Assembly: GCF_900113045.1 (NCBI RefSeq)
Contig: NZ_FONY01000005.1
Coordinates: forward strand, 62,001-126,000
Length of the DNA: 64,000 nucleotides
Source: Thermoflexibacter ruber
Lineage (GTDB): Bacteria > Bacteroidota > Bacteroidia > Cytophagales > Thermoflexibacteraceae
Direction of reading: 5' to 3'
The notes under the pieces were generated by a model. That model was given only the letters and a program-made list of their open reading frames with translations, was not told where the DNA came from and ran no database searches. How positions within the stretch are numbered: the stretch's first letter is position 1; every line of letters begins with the position of its first letter. This document shows positions 1-8,046 of this stretch, one piece after another. The translations under genes were made by a program, and so were the position numbers.

Positions 1-355
1 TGTTATCTTCCCATTCATAAACTCGTATCATACAAATGAAACCTTTGCGACAAAGAGTTTCTGTATGCTCTGGCAACGAAAAATACTGGTAATATACATA
101 GATAGCAGGCTTTTCATCTTGTATAATGATACCCTCTTTTTTCCATTTTTCTAATGTTGTCAAAGCTACTTCACCTGCACTTTTTCCATTCTGTAGCAAA
201 GGGACAGAAAGATGAATACTGTTGTAAGGTTGATGATACAATTTTTGCCTTTGGGCTTCAGAAACCACATCAAAAAGTGGTGCTGTTAGCTGGTTGATGT
301 TAGGAATTAAAAAATCATTGTATCGCCATGCGCGAAAAGGGCGAATATCTGCCAT
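1..355 (-). CDS. DUF1015 family protein (3' end outside window)
   Basis: The minus strand reads open from an ATG at 353-355 to the window edge, giving about 118 residues. The N-terminus starts MADIRPFRAWRYN, which is the characteristic opening of the DUF1015 family, a conserved bacterial family of unknown biochemical role. The rest of the visible part (for example the PYNSIHLSVP stretch) also fits the family's N-terminal region. The full protein is normally about 400 residues, so roughly two thirds is missing beyond position 1. It lies 50 bases downstream of the restriction-modification gene on the same strand and may be co-transcribed with it. In relatives this family often sits near serine biosynthesis genes; that cannot be checked here. 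Confidence 0.85.
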   Translation of the reverse strand, partial: MADIRPFRAWRYNDFLIPNINQLTAPLFDVVSEAQRQKLYHQPYNSIHLSVPLLQNGKSAGEVALTTLEKWKKEGIIIQDEKPAIYVYYQYFSLPEHTETLCRKGFICMIRVYEWEDN

Positions 356-405
356 ACTTTAAAAGAGTATAAAATACTAAAAATAAATTACTTATGAATT
401 TCCGC

Positions 406-3400
406 TTATATCCAACTGCTTGTCAGTCCGTCTATTTCTTTCATTAGTTCTATGGAATGAGCTAAAGCCTTGATAATCTGTTCTATTTGCTCTACTTCCA
501 AGAGAATGTTTCTATCCTTTCGCTCTTTGAGTAACTTTTTCAAAACGGGGTAGCCACCAATGATAAAATTAAAAACTTCCTCTGAAACGTTATTAAAATA
601 CTGATTTTCATTGATGTATATTCTCCCTACTTGATTTTCCACTACATAATCTATTTTTTCCACTATGTTGTTGCCCTGCCCTATAAAATCACCAAGTGAG
701 CCAAGTTGCTTCTTTTTGAGCAAATGACAGTCTATCAACTGTTTCCCTAAGTCAGAAAGTTGCTTGAAAATATGCTTATCTTCTGTAAATGGTATCTTGG
801 GGAAGTCTATTTTCAACAATTCGGCATATCTCTGACGATACGAAGGGCTGTAAAGTACTGCATAGAGGTAGCCAAAAATTTCTTGGGGGGAAAAATAGCA
901 TTGATAATATTCGTCTATGTATTTTCTAAAATTGGCAGTGAAATTCTCCTCTTTCCTATAATTACCATTTTTTCCACTGTATTCTATCTGCGGCTCGCTC
1001 ACTTGATTTCCAAAAAATATTTTCTCAATGCCATTTCGCAAGATATATAGGGGGAAAACCACAGCTCCGCCTCGATAAAACAAATTTGTATCAGAAATCT
1101 TATCTGTAACAAAACTTAAATTCCACTCATTCCCACCAACTACCCGCCCTGCCCTTCCAGAAACAAGTGCAATGTTGCTGTCTTGGATATTCAGCATGAT
1201 TTCTTTTCTTGGTCTATCAATCAGAATTTCGTGAAAAAATAAAATCCTATTGTCAAAAGGTCTGTATTGGCAGACTTGATAAAACATATCCTCCTCTTTC
1301 AACTTCCTCAAATCTTCTCTTTTTTTGTTCAGGGAGAAAGTGGGAGAATTTTCTAATTGATATTTCTCCACTATTTTTTCATTAGAGATACCTGCATTTT
1401 TCAAATCAGCTATTCTCTTTTTTAGTTCTGTTTTGTCAAAAGCATACACAAAATGATCTCTGTGTGTGGTTATGCCAGATGATTTTATTTGAAAAATATC
1501 ATTTATGCTCCAAAACTTATTGTAAGCATTCTTTAGAGTAGGACTAATTTCTTGAAATAAATAGAGTGGTGATTCGGGTACAAACTCTTGCCACTGTATA
1601 GCATTGATATTTTCTTTCAAACATTGTGCATACTTTGCCTTTCGCGTTCCATAAAAGTCAGTATAAAAAAACTTGGTAGGCAAACCTTTTTTCTTGATAA
1701 AGAGAGAAATCGCTACCCCTTGTTCTATGTCAAAAATGTTTTCATCTCGTCCTCCCTCAGGCGTTTTTTCCTTCATCTTAGCATTCCCATGTAAGTTGAT
1801 GAAATACATCTGATTAAATGTATTCATCAGGCTTTGCCTCATACCCAAAAAAGTTGGATTAAACAAAAAAGTATGGTTAGTAATTATCCCCACTATTCCC
1901 TCCTCCACTGCATCTATCTTATCTTGTGCAAAACGGATAAACTTCACATAATCATCTTGTAAGCCTTTGGGATTTCTTTCCTTAATTTTTTCTCCATCAA
2001 CAAAATAATACGTTTGCATTTTTTGCAGAATCCATTTTCCCTTGTTCTTGGAGTGATAAGCATACGGCGGATTCCCTGTAATAACTAAAATGGGTTTTTC
2101 TTTGATTTGTTGTGCTTCTCGGCTTTCTTCTGTCAGGGCAGGAAGAAAGGGGATTCTAATTTGGCTCGAGATAGGCTCAAGCGTATTGGTCAGATATACT
2201 TGCAGTCTTTCCTTGCTTTTCAGTTCGTAGCCATTGTCTTTCAAGAATTGCGAAAGTTTTAAGTGAGCAATAGTATAAGGAGCAATGAGGTACTCGAAGC
2301 CAAAAATATTTTTTAGGATATGTTCTTTGATAAGCAGTTCCTTTTTACCCGAATCTTTGGGCAACTTCTCAAAAATTTGTTGCAATATTTCTATTAAAAA
2401 TGTACCTGTGCCTGTGGCAAAATCCAAAACGGTAACTTGCTTGCGGTCTGCCAAACCTTCCTGTATTTGAAAAGTATTGACAAGTACATCGTCAATGGCT
2501 CGAACAATAAAATTCACCACAGGAGAAGGAGTGTAATATACACCTTTTGCTTCGCGCAGTTTTTTGTCGTAAGCAGCTAAGAAGTCCTCATAAAAATAAA
2601 TGTATGGGTCTTTGATAGTGATGTTATCCGCATCTTTTCTTTTTTGTGTAAAAGACAACGTTTCTTGGATAGCACGCAGGTCAAGGCGATTCATCATGGT
2701 CAAGACCTCCTCCACAATCCACTTCGTTTGGCGGTATTCTTCATTGTCCAACTCATCAAGGAAATTGACAAGTTCCCTAATCAGTTCAAAAGAGGTAGGA
2801 ATAAATTTTTTTGCATTATATAGATTTACTGCCTGAGTATCAGCATTTAGTTTGGCAAGGAACAAGCCATAAGCCAAATTTTGAGCAAAAGTATCCGCAA
2901 ATTCCTCTATGGAAAGTTCTTGGAAAATGTAGTCTTTGAAAGTTTCGTAGAGTTGATAAAGTCTGCCGTCTATGCGTTCGTTTTCCTGCCTTTGTAGCTC
3001 GTCATGCAGAAAGTCTTTCAGTATTCTTGCACGTATCGCCAAAGCCTCCGCCAATTTTTTTGCATCGCTGATTTCTTTGGGGGCTTGCGAAAAAAAAGAA
3101 CTGATAAGCCCTCTTACCGCACTCACTTTGATAGGGTCAAGTCTTTTGCGTTTATCTGTTACTTCGGTCAGGAAACAGAGCGTTTCTCTTGCTTGTATTT
3201 TTCCCTCTTTTAACCAAATCCAATCTATATAGTTAGTAATGAGAATATTATCTGAAAGCGATTGGTATTTTTTTATCTGTTCGGTTTTAAGGATTTTATC
3301 TAAATTTTCCTCTATTTTTTTATTTTCTACATAGCCAATGATGCTTTCTGTGTGCGTAATTTTGAAATCTGGAGCACCAAACTTGCCTTCTCGCTTCGGT

Positions 3401-3534
3401 TCGTGTAAGATTTTGATGTTTTCTCCTGCTATGCCTTCCAACAACTGCTGGAGATGAGTGCGATGAGAATGTTCTGTAATTTCATCAATTCGATGCGCTT
3501 GCAGTGCCTCAAAATATTTTTCAAAATCAGTCAT
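406..3534 (-). CDS. Single-chain restriction-modification enzyme (type IIG / ISP-like)
   Basis: This 1042-residue protein combines DNA cleavage, adenine methylation and target recognition. Residues 55-72 show a PD-x13-ExK nuclease signature (P55 D56, E70, K72). A helical linker follows. The N6-adenine methyltransferase core has motif X GVYYTP at 331-336, the SAM-binding motif DFATGTG at 371-377 and the catalytic motif NPPY at 488-491. The C-terminal third carries the type ISP specificity-domain signature, including SSGITTHRD near 685 and YRPFDNR at 757-763. No SF2 helicase motifs are visible between nuclease and methyltransferase, unlike the roughly 1,600-residue LlaGI-type ISP enzymes, so type IIG-like action without translocation is inferred. 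No separate methylase, specificity or controller gene lies beside it. It sits between housekeeping genes, consistent with horizontal acquisition. Confidence 0.88.
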   Translation of the reverse strand: MTDFEKYFEALQAHRIDEITEHSHRTHLQQLLEGIAGENIKILHEPKREGKFGAPDFKITHTESIIGYVENKKIEENLDKILKTEQIKKYQSLSDNILITNYIDWIWLKEGKIQARETLCFLTEVTDKRKRLDPIKVSAVRGLISSFFSQAPKEISDAKKLAEALAIRARILKDFLHDELQRQENERIDGRLYQLYETFKDYIFQELSIEEFADTFAQNLAYGLFLAKLNADTQAVNLYNAKKFIPTSFELIRELVNFLDELDNEEYRQTKWIVEEVLTMMNRLDLRAIQETLSFTQKRKDADNITIKDPYIYFYEDFLAAYDKKLREAKGVYYTPSPVVNFIVRAIDDVLVNTFQIQEGLADRKQVTVLDFATGTGTFLIEILQQIFEKLPKDSGKKELLIKEHILKNIFGFEYLIAPYTIAHLKLSQFLKDNGYELKSKERLQVYLTNTLEPISSQIRIPFLPALTEESREAQQIKEKPILVITGNPPYAYHSKNKGKWILQKMQTYYFVDGEKIKERNPKGLQDDYVKFIRFAQDKIDAVEEGIVGIITNHTFLFNPTFLGMRQSLMNTFNQMYFINLHGNAKMKEKTPEGGRDENIFDIEQGVAISLFIKKKGLPTKFFYTDFYGTRKAKYAQCLKENINAIQWQEFVPESPLYLFQEISPTLKNAYNKFWSINDIFQIKSSGITTHRDHFVYAFDKTELKKRIADLKNAGISNEKIVEKYQLENSPTFSLNKKREDLRKLKEEDMFYQVCQYRPFDNRILFFHEILIDRPRKEIMLNIQDSNIALVSGRAGRVVGGNEWNLSFVTDKISDTNLFYRGGAVVFPLYILRNGIEKIFFGNQVSEPQIEYSGKNGNYRKEENFTANFRKYIDEYYQCYFSPQEIFGYLYAVLYSPSYRQRYAELLKIDFPKIPFTEDKHIFKQLSDLGKQLIDCHLLKKKQLGSLGDFIGQGNNIVEKIDYVVENQVGRIYINENQYFNNVSEEVFNFIIGGYPVLKKLLKERKDRNILLEVEQIEQIIKALAHSIELMKEIDGLTSSWI

Positions 3535-3703
3535 TAATAAATATATAATAAATATAAATACCCGTCAGGTGTTTTAAAAAGTTTAATTATTTTTCTTTTG
3601 AATATCCCTTATTAGTATAGGTCTGACTTTTCAAACCACTGTGGTACTGTCAGCTACTATCTTTGCCTATCATCAAGAAAACAAATTTAAAGAGAAAAAT
3701 AAA

Positions 3704-3737
3704 AAAGGCTAATTTCTTTTGAATGAAATTAGCCTTT
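3704..3737 (-). terminator. Intrinsic terminator of the infC-rpmI-rplT operon
   Basis: AAAGGCTAATTTC at 3704-3716 pairs perfectly with GAAATTAGCCTTT at 3725-3737, around an 8-base loop. On the minus strand the stem is followed by a run of T residues (complement of the A-run just below 3704). It lies 21 bases past the rplT stop codon. Confidence 0.8.
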
Positions 3738-3758
3738 GGAGTATGAATTAGTACTATT

Positions 3759-4103
3759 TTACTTTACAGCATCTACTACTGCTTTGAACGCTTCTGGGTG
3801 GTTCATGGCTAAGTCAGCCAATACCTTGCGATTCAAACCGATACCAGACTTGATGACTTTGCCCATAAACTTAGAATAGGACATGCCGTGCTGTCTAACT
3901 GCGGCATTGATACGTTGAATCCACAGGGCGCGGAACTCTCTCTTTTTCAACTTACGCCCTACATAAGCGTGTAATAGACCTTTTTCAAGGGTGTTTTTGG
4001 CAACTGTCCATACATTTCTTCTGGCTAAGAAGTTGCCCTTTGTCAATTTTAAGATTTTCTTTCTTCTTGCTCTTGATGCTACTGAATTAACCGAACGTGG
4101 CAT
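3759..4103 (-). CDS. rplT: 50S ribosomal protein L20
   Basis: The 114-residue basic protein starts [19 protein letters not shown] and contains the L20 signatures [15 protein letters not shown] and [18 protein letters not shown]20 binds 23S rRNA early in large-subunit assembly and in several bacteria also represses its own operon. The length matches the family. It is the last gene of the infC-rpmI-rplT cluster, 88 bases downstream of rpmI and followed by a strong terminator. A small hairpin (ACCTC at 4136-4140, GAGGT at 4146-4150) lies in the gap before it; whether L20 binds there is unknown. Confidence 0.97.
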   Translation of the reverse strand: MPRSVNSVASRARRKKILKLTKGNFLARRNVWTVAKNTLEKGLLHAYVGRKLKKREFRALWIQRINAAVRQHGMSYSKFMGKVIKSGIGLNRKVLADLAMNHPEAFKAVVDAVK

Positions 4104-4191
4104 AATTTTTAATTTTTAATTTTTTAGTGATGGCGACCTCTCCCTGAGGTACTTTAAAAGCCAATTCCTTGGTTGTTTGATGAAATGTAGC

Positions 4192-4386
4192 TTAGGCGAC
4201 TAACATTTCTTTGATTCTTGGTGTATCTACCTCAGAAACAAGTGTAGAGTGAACCAAACGACGTTTTCTGTCCTTGTGCTTTTTAGTCAAAATGTGATTT
4301 TTGAAAGCGTGCTTTCTTTTCACTTTGCCTGAAGCAGTCAGTTGGAAACGTTTTTTTGCACTTGATTTAGTTTTTAACTTAGGCAT
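4192..4386 (-). CDS. rpmI: 50S ribosomal protein L35
   Basis: The 64-residue protein [20 protein letters not shown] matches the canonical L35 start and length. Its basic body ([21 protein letters not shown]) is typical of the family. It belongs to the large ribosomal subunit and lies between infC and rplT, the usual order. A 131-base gap separates it from infC and holds an 8-bp stem-loop that may be a leader structure. Confidence 0.97.
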   Translation of the reverse strand: MPKLKTKSSAKKRFQLTASGKVKRKHAFKNHILTKKHKDRKRRLVHSTLVSEVDTPRIKEMLVA

Positions 4387-4462
4387 TGTAATAATTTTTA
4401 AAAACTATAAATTTTGATGTTTGAAATATATAAATAACTCATTGGGCTATCAGCTAAAAGCA

Positions 4463-4488
4463 TTACACTCTATCAGTTGTGAGTGTAA
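4463..4488 (-). promoter_or_regulatory. Stem-loop in the infC-rpmI gap
   Basis: TTACACTC at 4463-4470 pairs with GAGTGTAA at 4481-4488 around a 10-base loop. It has no U-tract on the minus strand, so it is not an obvious terminator. Because infC-rpmI-rplT operons of other phyla are autoregulated by L20 through leader RNA in this interval, it is a candidate regulatory element. The link is inference only. Confidence 0.3.
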
Positions 4489-4517
4489 CATCTGTTATTT
4501 TCTAACCGCAATGAAGG

Positions 4518-5144
4518 CTATTTCTTTGGAGCTGCCGACTTAGGCGAAAGCATTAATATCATGCGTTTTCCTTCTAACTTAGGAAGTTGGTCGACCTTAC
4601 CTACTTCCTCTAATTCCTGAGCAAACTTAAGCAAAATCAGCTCACCTCTTTCTTTGAAAACAATAGTACGCCCCACAAACTGTACATAGGCTTTTACTTT
4701 GTTGCCCTCTTTCAAAAAGTTTTCAGCATGTTTTAGCTTGAACTCGAAATCGTGTTCATCTATGTTAGGACCGAAACGAATTTCTTTAACTACTGTTTGA
4801 TGTGTTTTCGCTTTGAGTTCTTTCTGCTTTTTTTTCTGCTCGTACTTAAACTTCGAGTAGTCAATAATCTTGCAAACAGGGGGATTGGCTTTGGCTGATA
4901 TCTCTACTAAGTCCAATCCTTGTTCTTTTGCTAACTCTAATGCTTTCTTAAAAGGATAAATTCCTGTTTCTATGTTTTCTCCGACTAACCTAACTTCCTG
5001 CACACCACGAATTTGCTCGTTAATGCGGTGAGAGTCATCTTCCTGATTTGGATTTCTAAACTTATTTTTGTTGAAATCCTTGTTAAATGGTGGCTTATCT
5101 CCGCCCCCTTTATTGTTGCCTCCTTTAAAGTCTGGATTTGGCAT
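4518..5144 (-). CDS. infC: Translation initiation factor IF-3
   Basis: The 208-residue protein has the IF-3 N-domain signature [22 protein letters not shown] at about 41-62 and the C-domain segments [25 protein letters not shown] and [20 protein letters not shown]-3 binds the 30S subunit, blocks premature 50S joining and monitors start-codon choice. The N-terminus has an extra low-complexity Gly/Asn/Lys-rich extension of about 40 residues, common in this phylum. The ATG at 5142-5144 is preceded directly by an in-frame TGA, so translation cannot start further upstream. Unlike the Escherichia coli gene this one appears to use ATG rather than the autoregulatory AUU start. It heads the infC-rpmI-rplT operon. 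Confidence 0.95.
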   Translation of the reverse strand: MPNPDFKGGNNKGGGDKPPFNKDFNKNKFRNPNQEDDSHRINEQIRGVQEVRLVGENIETGIYPFKKALELAKEQGLDLVEISAKANPPVCKIIDYSKFKYEQKKKQKELKAKTHQTVVKEIRFGPNIDEHDFEFKLKHAENFLKEGNKVKAYVQFVGRTIVFKERGELILLKFAQELEEVGKVDQLPKLEGKRMILMLSPKSAAPKK

Positions 5145-5374
5145 TCACAAATCGAGTTTGATTAATAAAATATTATATTTTTATTGAAAATTTTGTTTGA
5201 ACTAAAACAAGATTGATTTTGAAAAACTCTAATATTCCCTATGCTGAATAAACCAGTAACTGATTGTACTCAAAGCTATTAGAACTTTACTGTTTTTTTA
5301 GTAAAACTTGGTCTGCAATAAAAAAGCAAGTATATTTTATAAAGTCAAATACTTACCTTCCTTGATTTAGCTTG

Positions 5375-5382
5375 CAAAATTA
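5375..5382 (-). promoter_or_regulatory. Putative -7 box (TAATTTTG) for infC operon
   Basis: The minus strand reads TAATTTTG, matching the Bacteroidota primary-sigma -7 consensus TAnnTTTG, about 230 bases upstream of infC. No clear -33 TTTG element was found at the usual spacing. Confidence 0.4.
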
Positions 5383-5507
5383 GGAATATTTTTGAAAAAT
5401 AGAAAGTTATCTATAAAATTTATTTAATACCAAAATCTAAGTCAGTAAATAATAAAAATTATCGAGTAATAAACTTACATTTATTCCCCGAATGTTTGTT
5501 TTATATC

Positions 5508-5515
5508 TAATTTTG
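5508..5515 (+). promoter_or_regulatory. Putative -7 box (TAATTTTG) for DHS-like gene
   Basis: TAATTTTG matches the TAnnTTTG consensus and lies 43 bases before the start codon at 5559, a normal leader length. Confidence 0.45.
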
Positions 5516-5558
5516 CGCCCAAATTCATTTTGCATACAATATAAATTTTTATCACATC

Positions 5559-6536
5559 ATGGCAAAGGGTGCAATTTCTCAATTTATAGAAAAAAATTAT
5601 TTACATTTCAATGCTGCAGCTTTGGTTGATGCAGCAAAAGCATACGAAACTCACCTCGAGAATGGAGGCAAGATGTTCATGACCTTAGCAGGGGCAATGA
5701 GTACGGCAGAGTTGGGTATTTCTTTGGCAGAGATGATTCGCCAAGGGAAAGTTCACGCTATCTGTTGTACGGGTGCTAACTTAGAGGAAGACGTTTTTAA
5801 CTTAGTAGCTCATGATTTCTACAAACGCATTCCTCGCTACAGGGATTTAACGCCTGACGATGAGTGGGACTTGTTGGAGAATGGCTTTAATAGAGTAACT
5901 GATACCTGTATCCCCGAGGGAGAGGCAATCAGACGCATAGAAAAACATATTTTGGAGATTTGGAAAGAAGCTGATGCTAAAGGAGAAAGATACCTTCCTC
6001 ACGAGTTCTTTTATCAACTTTTGAATAGTGGAGTTTTAAAGCAATACTATCAAATTCCTCCAGAAAATAGCTGGCTGCTTGCCGCTTGTGAGAAAAATCT
6101 ACCTATCATCGTTCCGGGCTGGGAAGATTCTACTTTAGGAAATATTTTTGCTTCTTATTGCTTTACTGGCGATTTGAAACCTTCTACGATGAAGTCAGGA
6201 ATAGAGTACATGACCTACTTAGCCCAATGGTACTTAGATACTTACAAAAATACCAGTGGTATTGGCTTTTTCCAGATAGGCGGAGGTATTGCGGGCGATT
6301 TCCCCATTTGTGTAGTACCTATGCTCAAACAAGATTTAGAAATGGAAGAGGTAAGTTTTTGGGCATATTTCTGCCAAATTTCGGACTCTACCACCAGCTA
6401 CGGTTCTTACTCTGGTGCTGTACCCAATGAAAAAATTTCATGGGGCAAGCTACACAAGACCTCTCCTTCTTTTGTGATAGAGTCAGATGCTACTATTGTG
6501 GCTCCTTTGATTTTTGCTTATGTGCTGGGACAGTAA
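5559..6536 (+). CDS. Deoxyhypusine synthase family protein
   Basis: The 325-residue protein aligns by eye with deoxyhypusine synthase along its whole length. It has GKMFMTLAGAMSTAELG, the NAD-contacting ICCTGANLEEDVF and the C-terminal SWGK segment whose lysine (about K297) corresponds to the human catalytic lysine K329. Eukaryotic and archaeal enzymes transfer an aminobutyl group from spermidine to eIF5A. Bacteria lack eIF5A, and bacterial homologues are thought to act on free polyamines, such as homospermidine-type synthesis or transfer to agmatine. The true substrate here is unknown. The gene is monocistronic, divergent from infC, with its own -7 box and a terminator shared with the convergent glycosyltransferase. 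Confidence 0.88.
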   Translation: MAKGAISQFIEKNYLHFNAAALVDAAKAYETHLENGGKMFMTLAGAMSTAELGISLAEMIRQGKVHAICCTGANLEEDVFNLVAHDFYKRIPRYRDLTPDDEWDLLENGFNRVTDTCIPEGEAIRRIEKHILEIWKEADAKGERYLPHEFFYQLLNSGVLKQYYQIPPENSWLLAACEKNLPIIVPGWEDSTLGNIFASYCFTGDLKPSTMKSGIEYMTYLAQWYLDTYKNTSGIGFFQIGGGIAGDFPICVVPMLKQDLEMEEVSFWAYFCQISDSTTSYGSYSGAVPNEKISWGKLHKTSPSFVIESDATIVAPLIFAYVLGQ

Positions 6537-6612
6537 ATGATTTAATGAAGGGGGGTATAATAGTCATTTTTAAAGAAGCACTTTTGTAATAAGTTTACTT
6601 TCAATGCTAAAC

Positions 6613-6647
6613 AAAACCCTAAGAATGTTGAAAATTCTTAGGGTTTT
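6613..6647. terminator. Bidirectional terminator hairpin
   Basis: AAAACCCTAAGAAT (6613-6626) pairs with ATTCTTAGGGTTTT (6634-6647) as a perfect 14-bp stem, loop GTTGAAA. A-tract and T-tract flanks allow use from both strands, serving the convergent DHS-like and glycosyltransferase genes. The stem core recurs at 47349-47384. Confidence 0.8.
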
Positions 6648-6654
6648 TGCTTGT

Positions 6655-7938
6655 TTACAATGAATCATAAATATCCAGGTATTGCTTAGCTTGTGCTATT
6701 GCATTAAATTTTTTAGCACTTTCTTGTGCTATTTTTTCCCTATCAAACCTATATTCTCCCTCATAAAATTTTATCAATTCATTAGCAAGTAATTGATAAT
6801 CTGACTTTTCACAAATAATTCCATTTTTTGTATGTTGGATAGCTTCAGGAATCCCCCCCGTTGGGAAAGCAATGACAGGAGTACCGCAACAGATAGCTTC
6901 AATCATTGTATTGGGGAAATTGTCTGTCAGACTTGGCAAAACAAAGACATCTGCTGCGCTGTAAGCCAAAGCCATGAGGAGTTCGTCCTGAACAAATCCT
7001 AAGTATTTGACTTTTTGAAAGTGAGTTAGTATATTTTTCTCATCTCTCCCTAAAACGAGATATTGATAATCTGTTTTCGCCTCGATTAACTTTAATGCCT
7101 CAAATAAAATGTGAAAGCCTTTGTAAACATTGTCTATACCATCTGCAACAAACAGTAAAGTTTTTTTATTCTCCAAGCCTAATATACCTCTCGCCCACTC
7201 TGAGGGATATGGTTTAAAAACCTGCACATCTAAGCCGTTATGAATACAGTAGTTTTCATATTTGGAAAATAATAAACTCTCTGCTGACTGTTTTTGTAAC
7301 CAATGGGATGGGCTAACAATTTTTAAGCGCTCTATTTGGTGGAGGCTCTGTAGCTTGATTTGCAGATTACGGTTGTGTGTTTTTTGTAGCGAATCAGAAG
7401 GATGGGGAATTTGCTGACCCATTTGTACTTCAGAGATAGAAGTTCCCCACGCATAGTGCAAGCCACCACTGAAAGGATTGAGGTCATGCAAAGTCCATAC
7501 AATAGGCTTATCGCCAAATAGGGAATGATTTTTAGAAAAGAAAGAAGGATAGTCAAGCCAGCCTGCTACCCAGTGCAGATGAATAAGGTCTGCTTCTTGA
7601 TATATTGGACTTTGGGTAATATCATCTAAGGTATTAGGAAAGCTAAAACCCATGCCTTTTTCTTCTCCTCCGAGCATGCTTTGCTGCTGATGATAAATAT
7701 CATGTGGACTTTCTAAGCCTAATTTTACTTTGATGCTTTTTTTTAGTACTCTAAGTAAAGAAATAGGCTCTACCAAAGGTTCGTAAATATGCTTGTTGGG
7801 AATATTGCGGTTGCTTTTTCCTAAAGTAAGAAAATGGGAATCTATACCTAAGCTAAGTAGGGCTTTATGAAGGCGTATGGCGGCACTCGCGGCTCCACCT
7901 ACATCTAAAGTACTGATATGAATAACTTTACCTTTCAA
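6655..7938 (-). CDS. GT-B glycosyltransferase (GT4-like)
   Basis: The 427-residue protein has the two-domain GT-B layout. The N-terminal acceptor domain opens with VIHISTLDVGGAASAAIRLHKAL, and LIHLHW and WTLHDLNPFSGG follow. The C-terminal donor domain has LLFVADG, YLGFVQDELLMALAYSAADVFVLPS and the EX7E-type region DNFPNTMIEAICCGTPVIAF with GGIPEAI. Such enzymes transfer a sugar from a nucleotide donor with retention, usually for exopolysaccharide or O-antigen. Donor and acceptor cannot be predicted. It stands alone between secDF and the DHS-like gene, not in a polysaccharide cluster. Confidence 0.88.
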   Translation of the reverse strand: MKGKVIHISTLDVGGAASAAIRLHKALLSLGIDSHFLTLGKSNRNIPNKHIYEPLVEPISLLRVLKKSIKVKLGLESPHDIYHQQQSMLGGEEKGMGFSFPNTLDDITQSPIYQEADLIHLHWVAGWLDYPSFFSKNHSLFGDKPIVWTLHDLNPFSGGLHYAWGTSISEVQMGQQIPHPSDSLQKTHNRNLQIKLQSLHQIERLKIVSPSHWLQKQSAESLLFSKYENYCIHNGLDVQVFKPYPSEWARGILGLENKKTLLFVADGIDNVYKGFHILFEALKLIEAKTDYQYLVLGRDEKNILTHFQKVKYLGFVQDELLMALAYSAADVFVLPSLTDNFPNTMIEAICCGTPVIAFPTGGIPEAIQHTKNGIICEKSDYQLLANELIKFYEGEYRFDREKIAQESAKKFNAIAQAKQYLDIYDSL

Positions 7939-7985
7939 GTCTTAATTATTTATATTTTTACGAGCCAATTTTTCTAAAAATATAA

Positions 7986-8022
7986 AAAACCTTGCATAGA
8001 CAATAGTACTACACAAGGTTTT
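7986..8022 (-). terminator. Terminator-like hairpin downstream of secDF
   Basis: AAAACCTTG ending at 7994 pairs with CAAGGTTTT at 8014-8022, enclosing a loop of 19 bases. On the minus strand the stem continues into a T-rich run, consistent with Rho-independent termination 25 bases past the secDF stop. Confidence 0.55.
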
Positions 8023-8046
8023 AACGGATAAAATTTCAAAATTTGA

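Larger units (their letters stand above)
5145..5558. other. Divergent promoter region between infC and DHS-like gene
   Basis: This AT-rich 414-base gap separates two divergently read genes. It contains a -7 type box for each direction (5375-5382 minus, 5508-5515 plus) and otherwise no convincing ORF or strong hairpin. Confidence 0.6.

Noticed and set aside
3535-3703. Possible controller or methylase gene upstream of the restriction enzyme
   Set aside because: The interval is about 170 bases, AT-rich and without an ORF of useful size.
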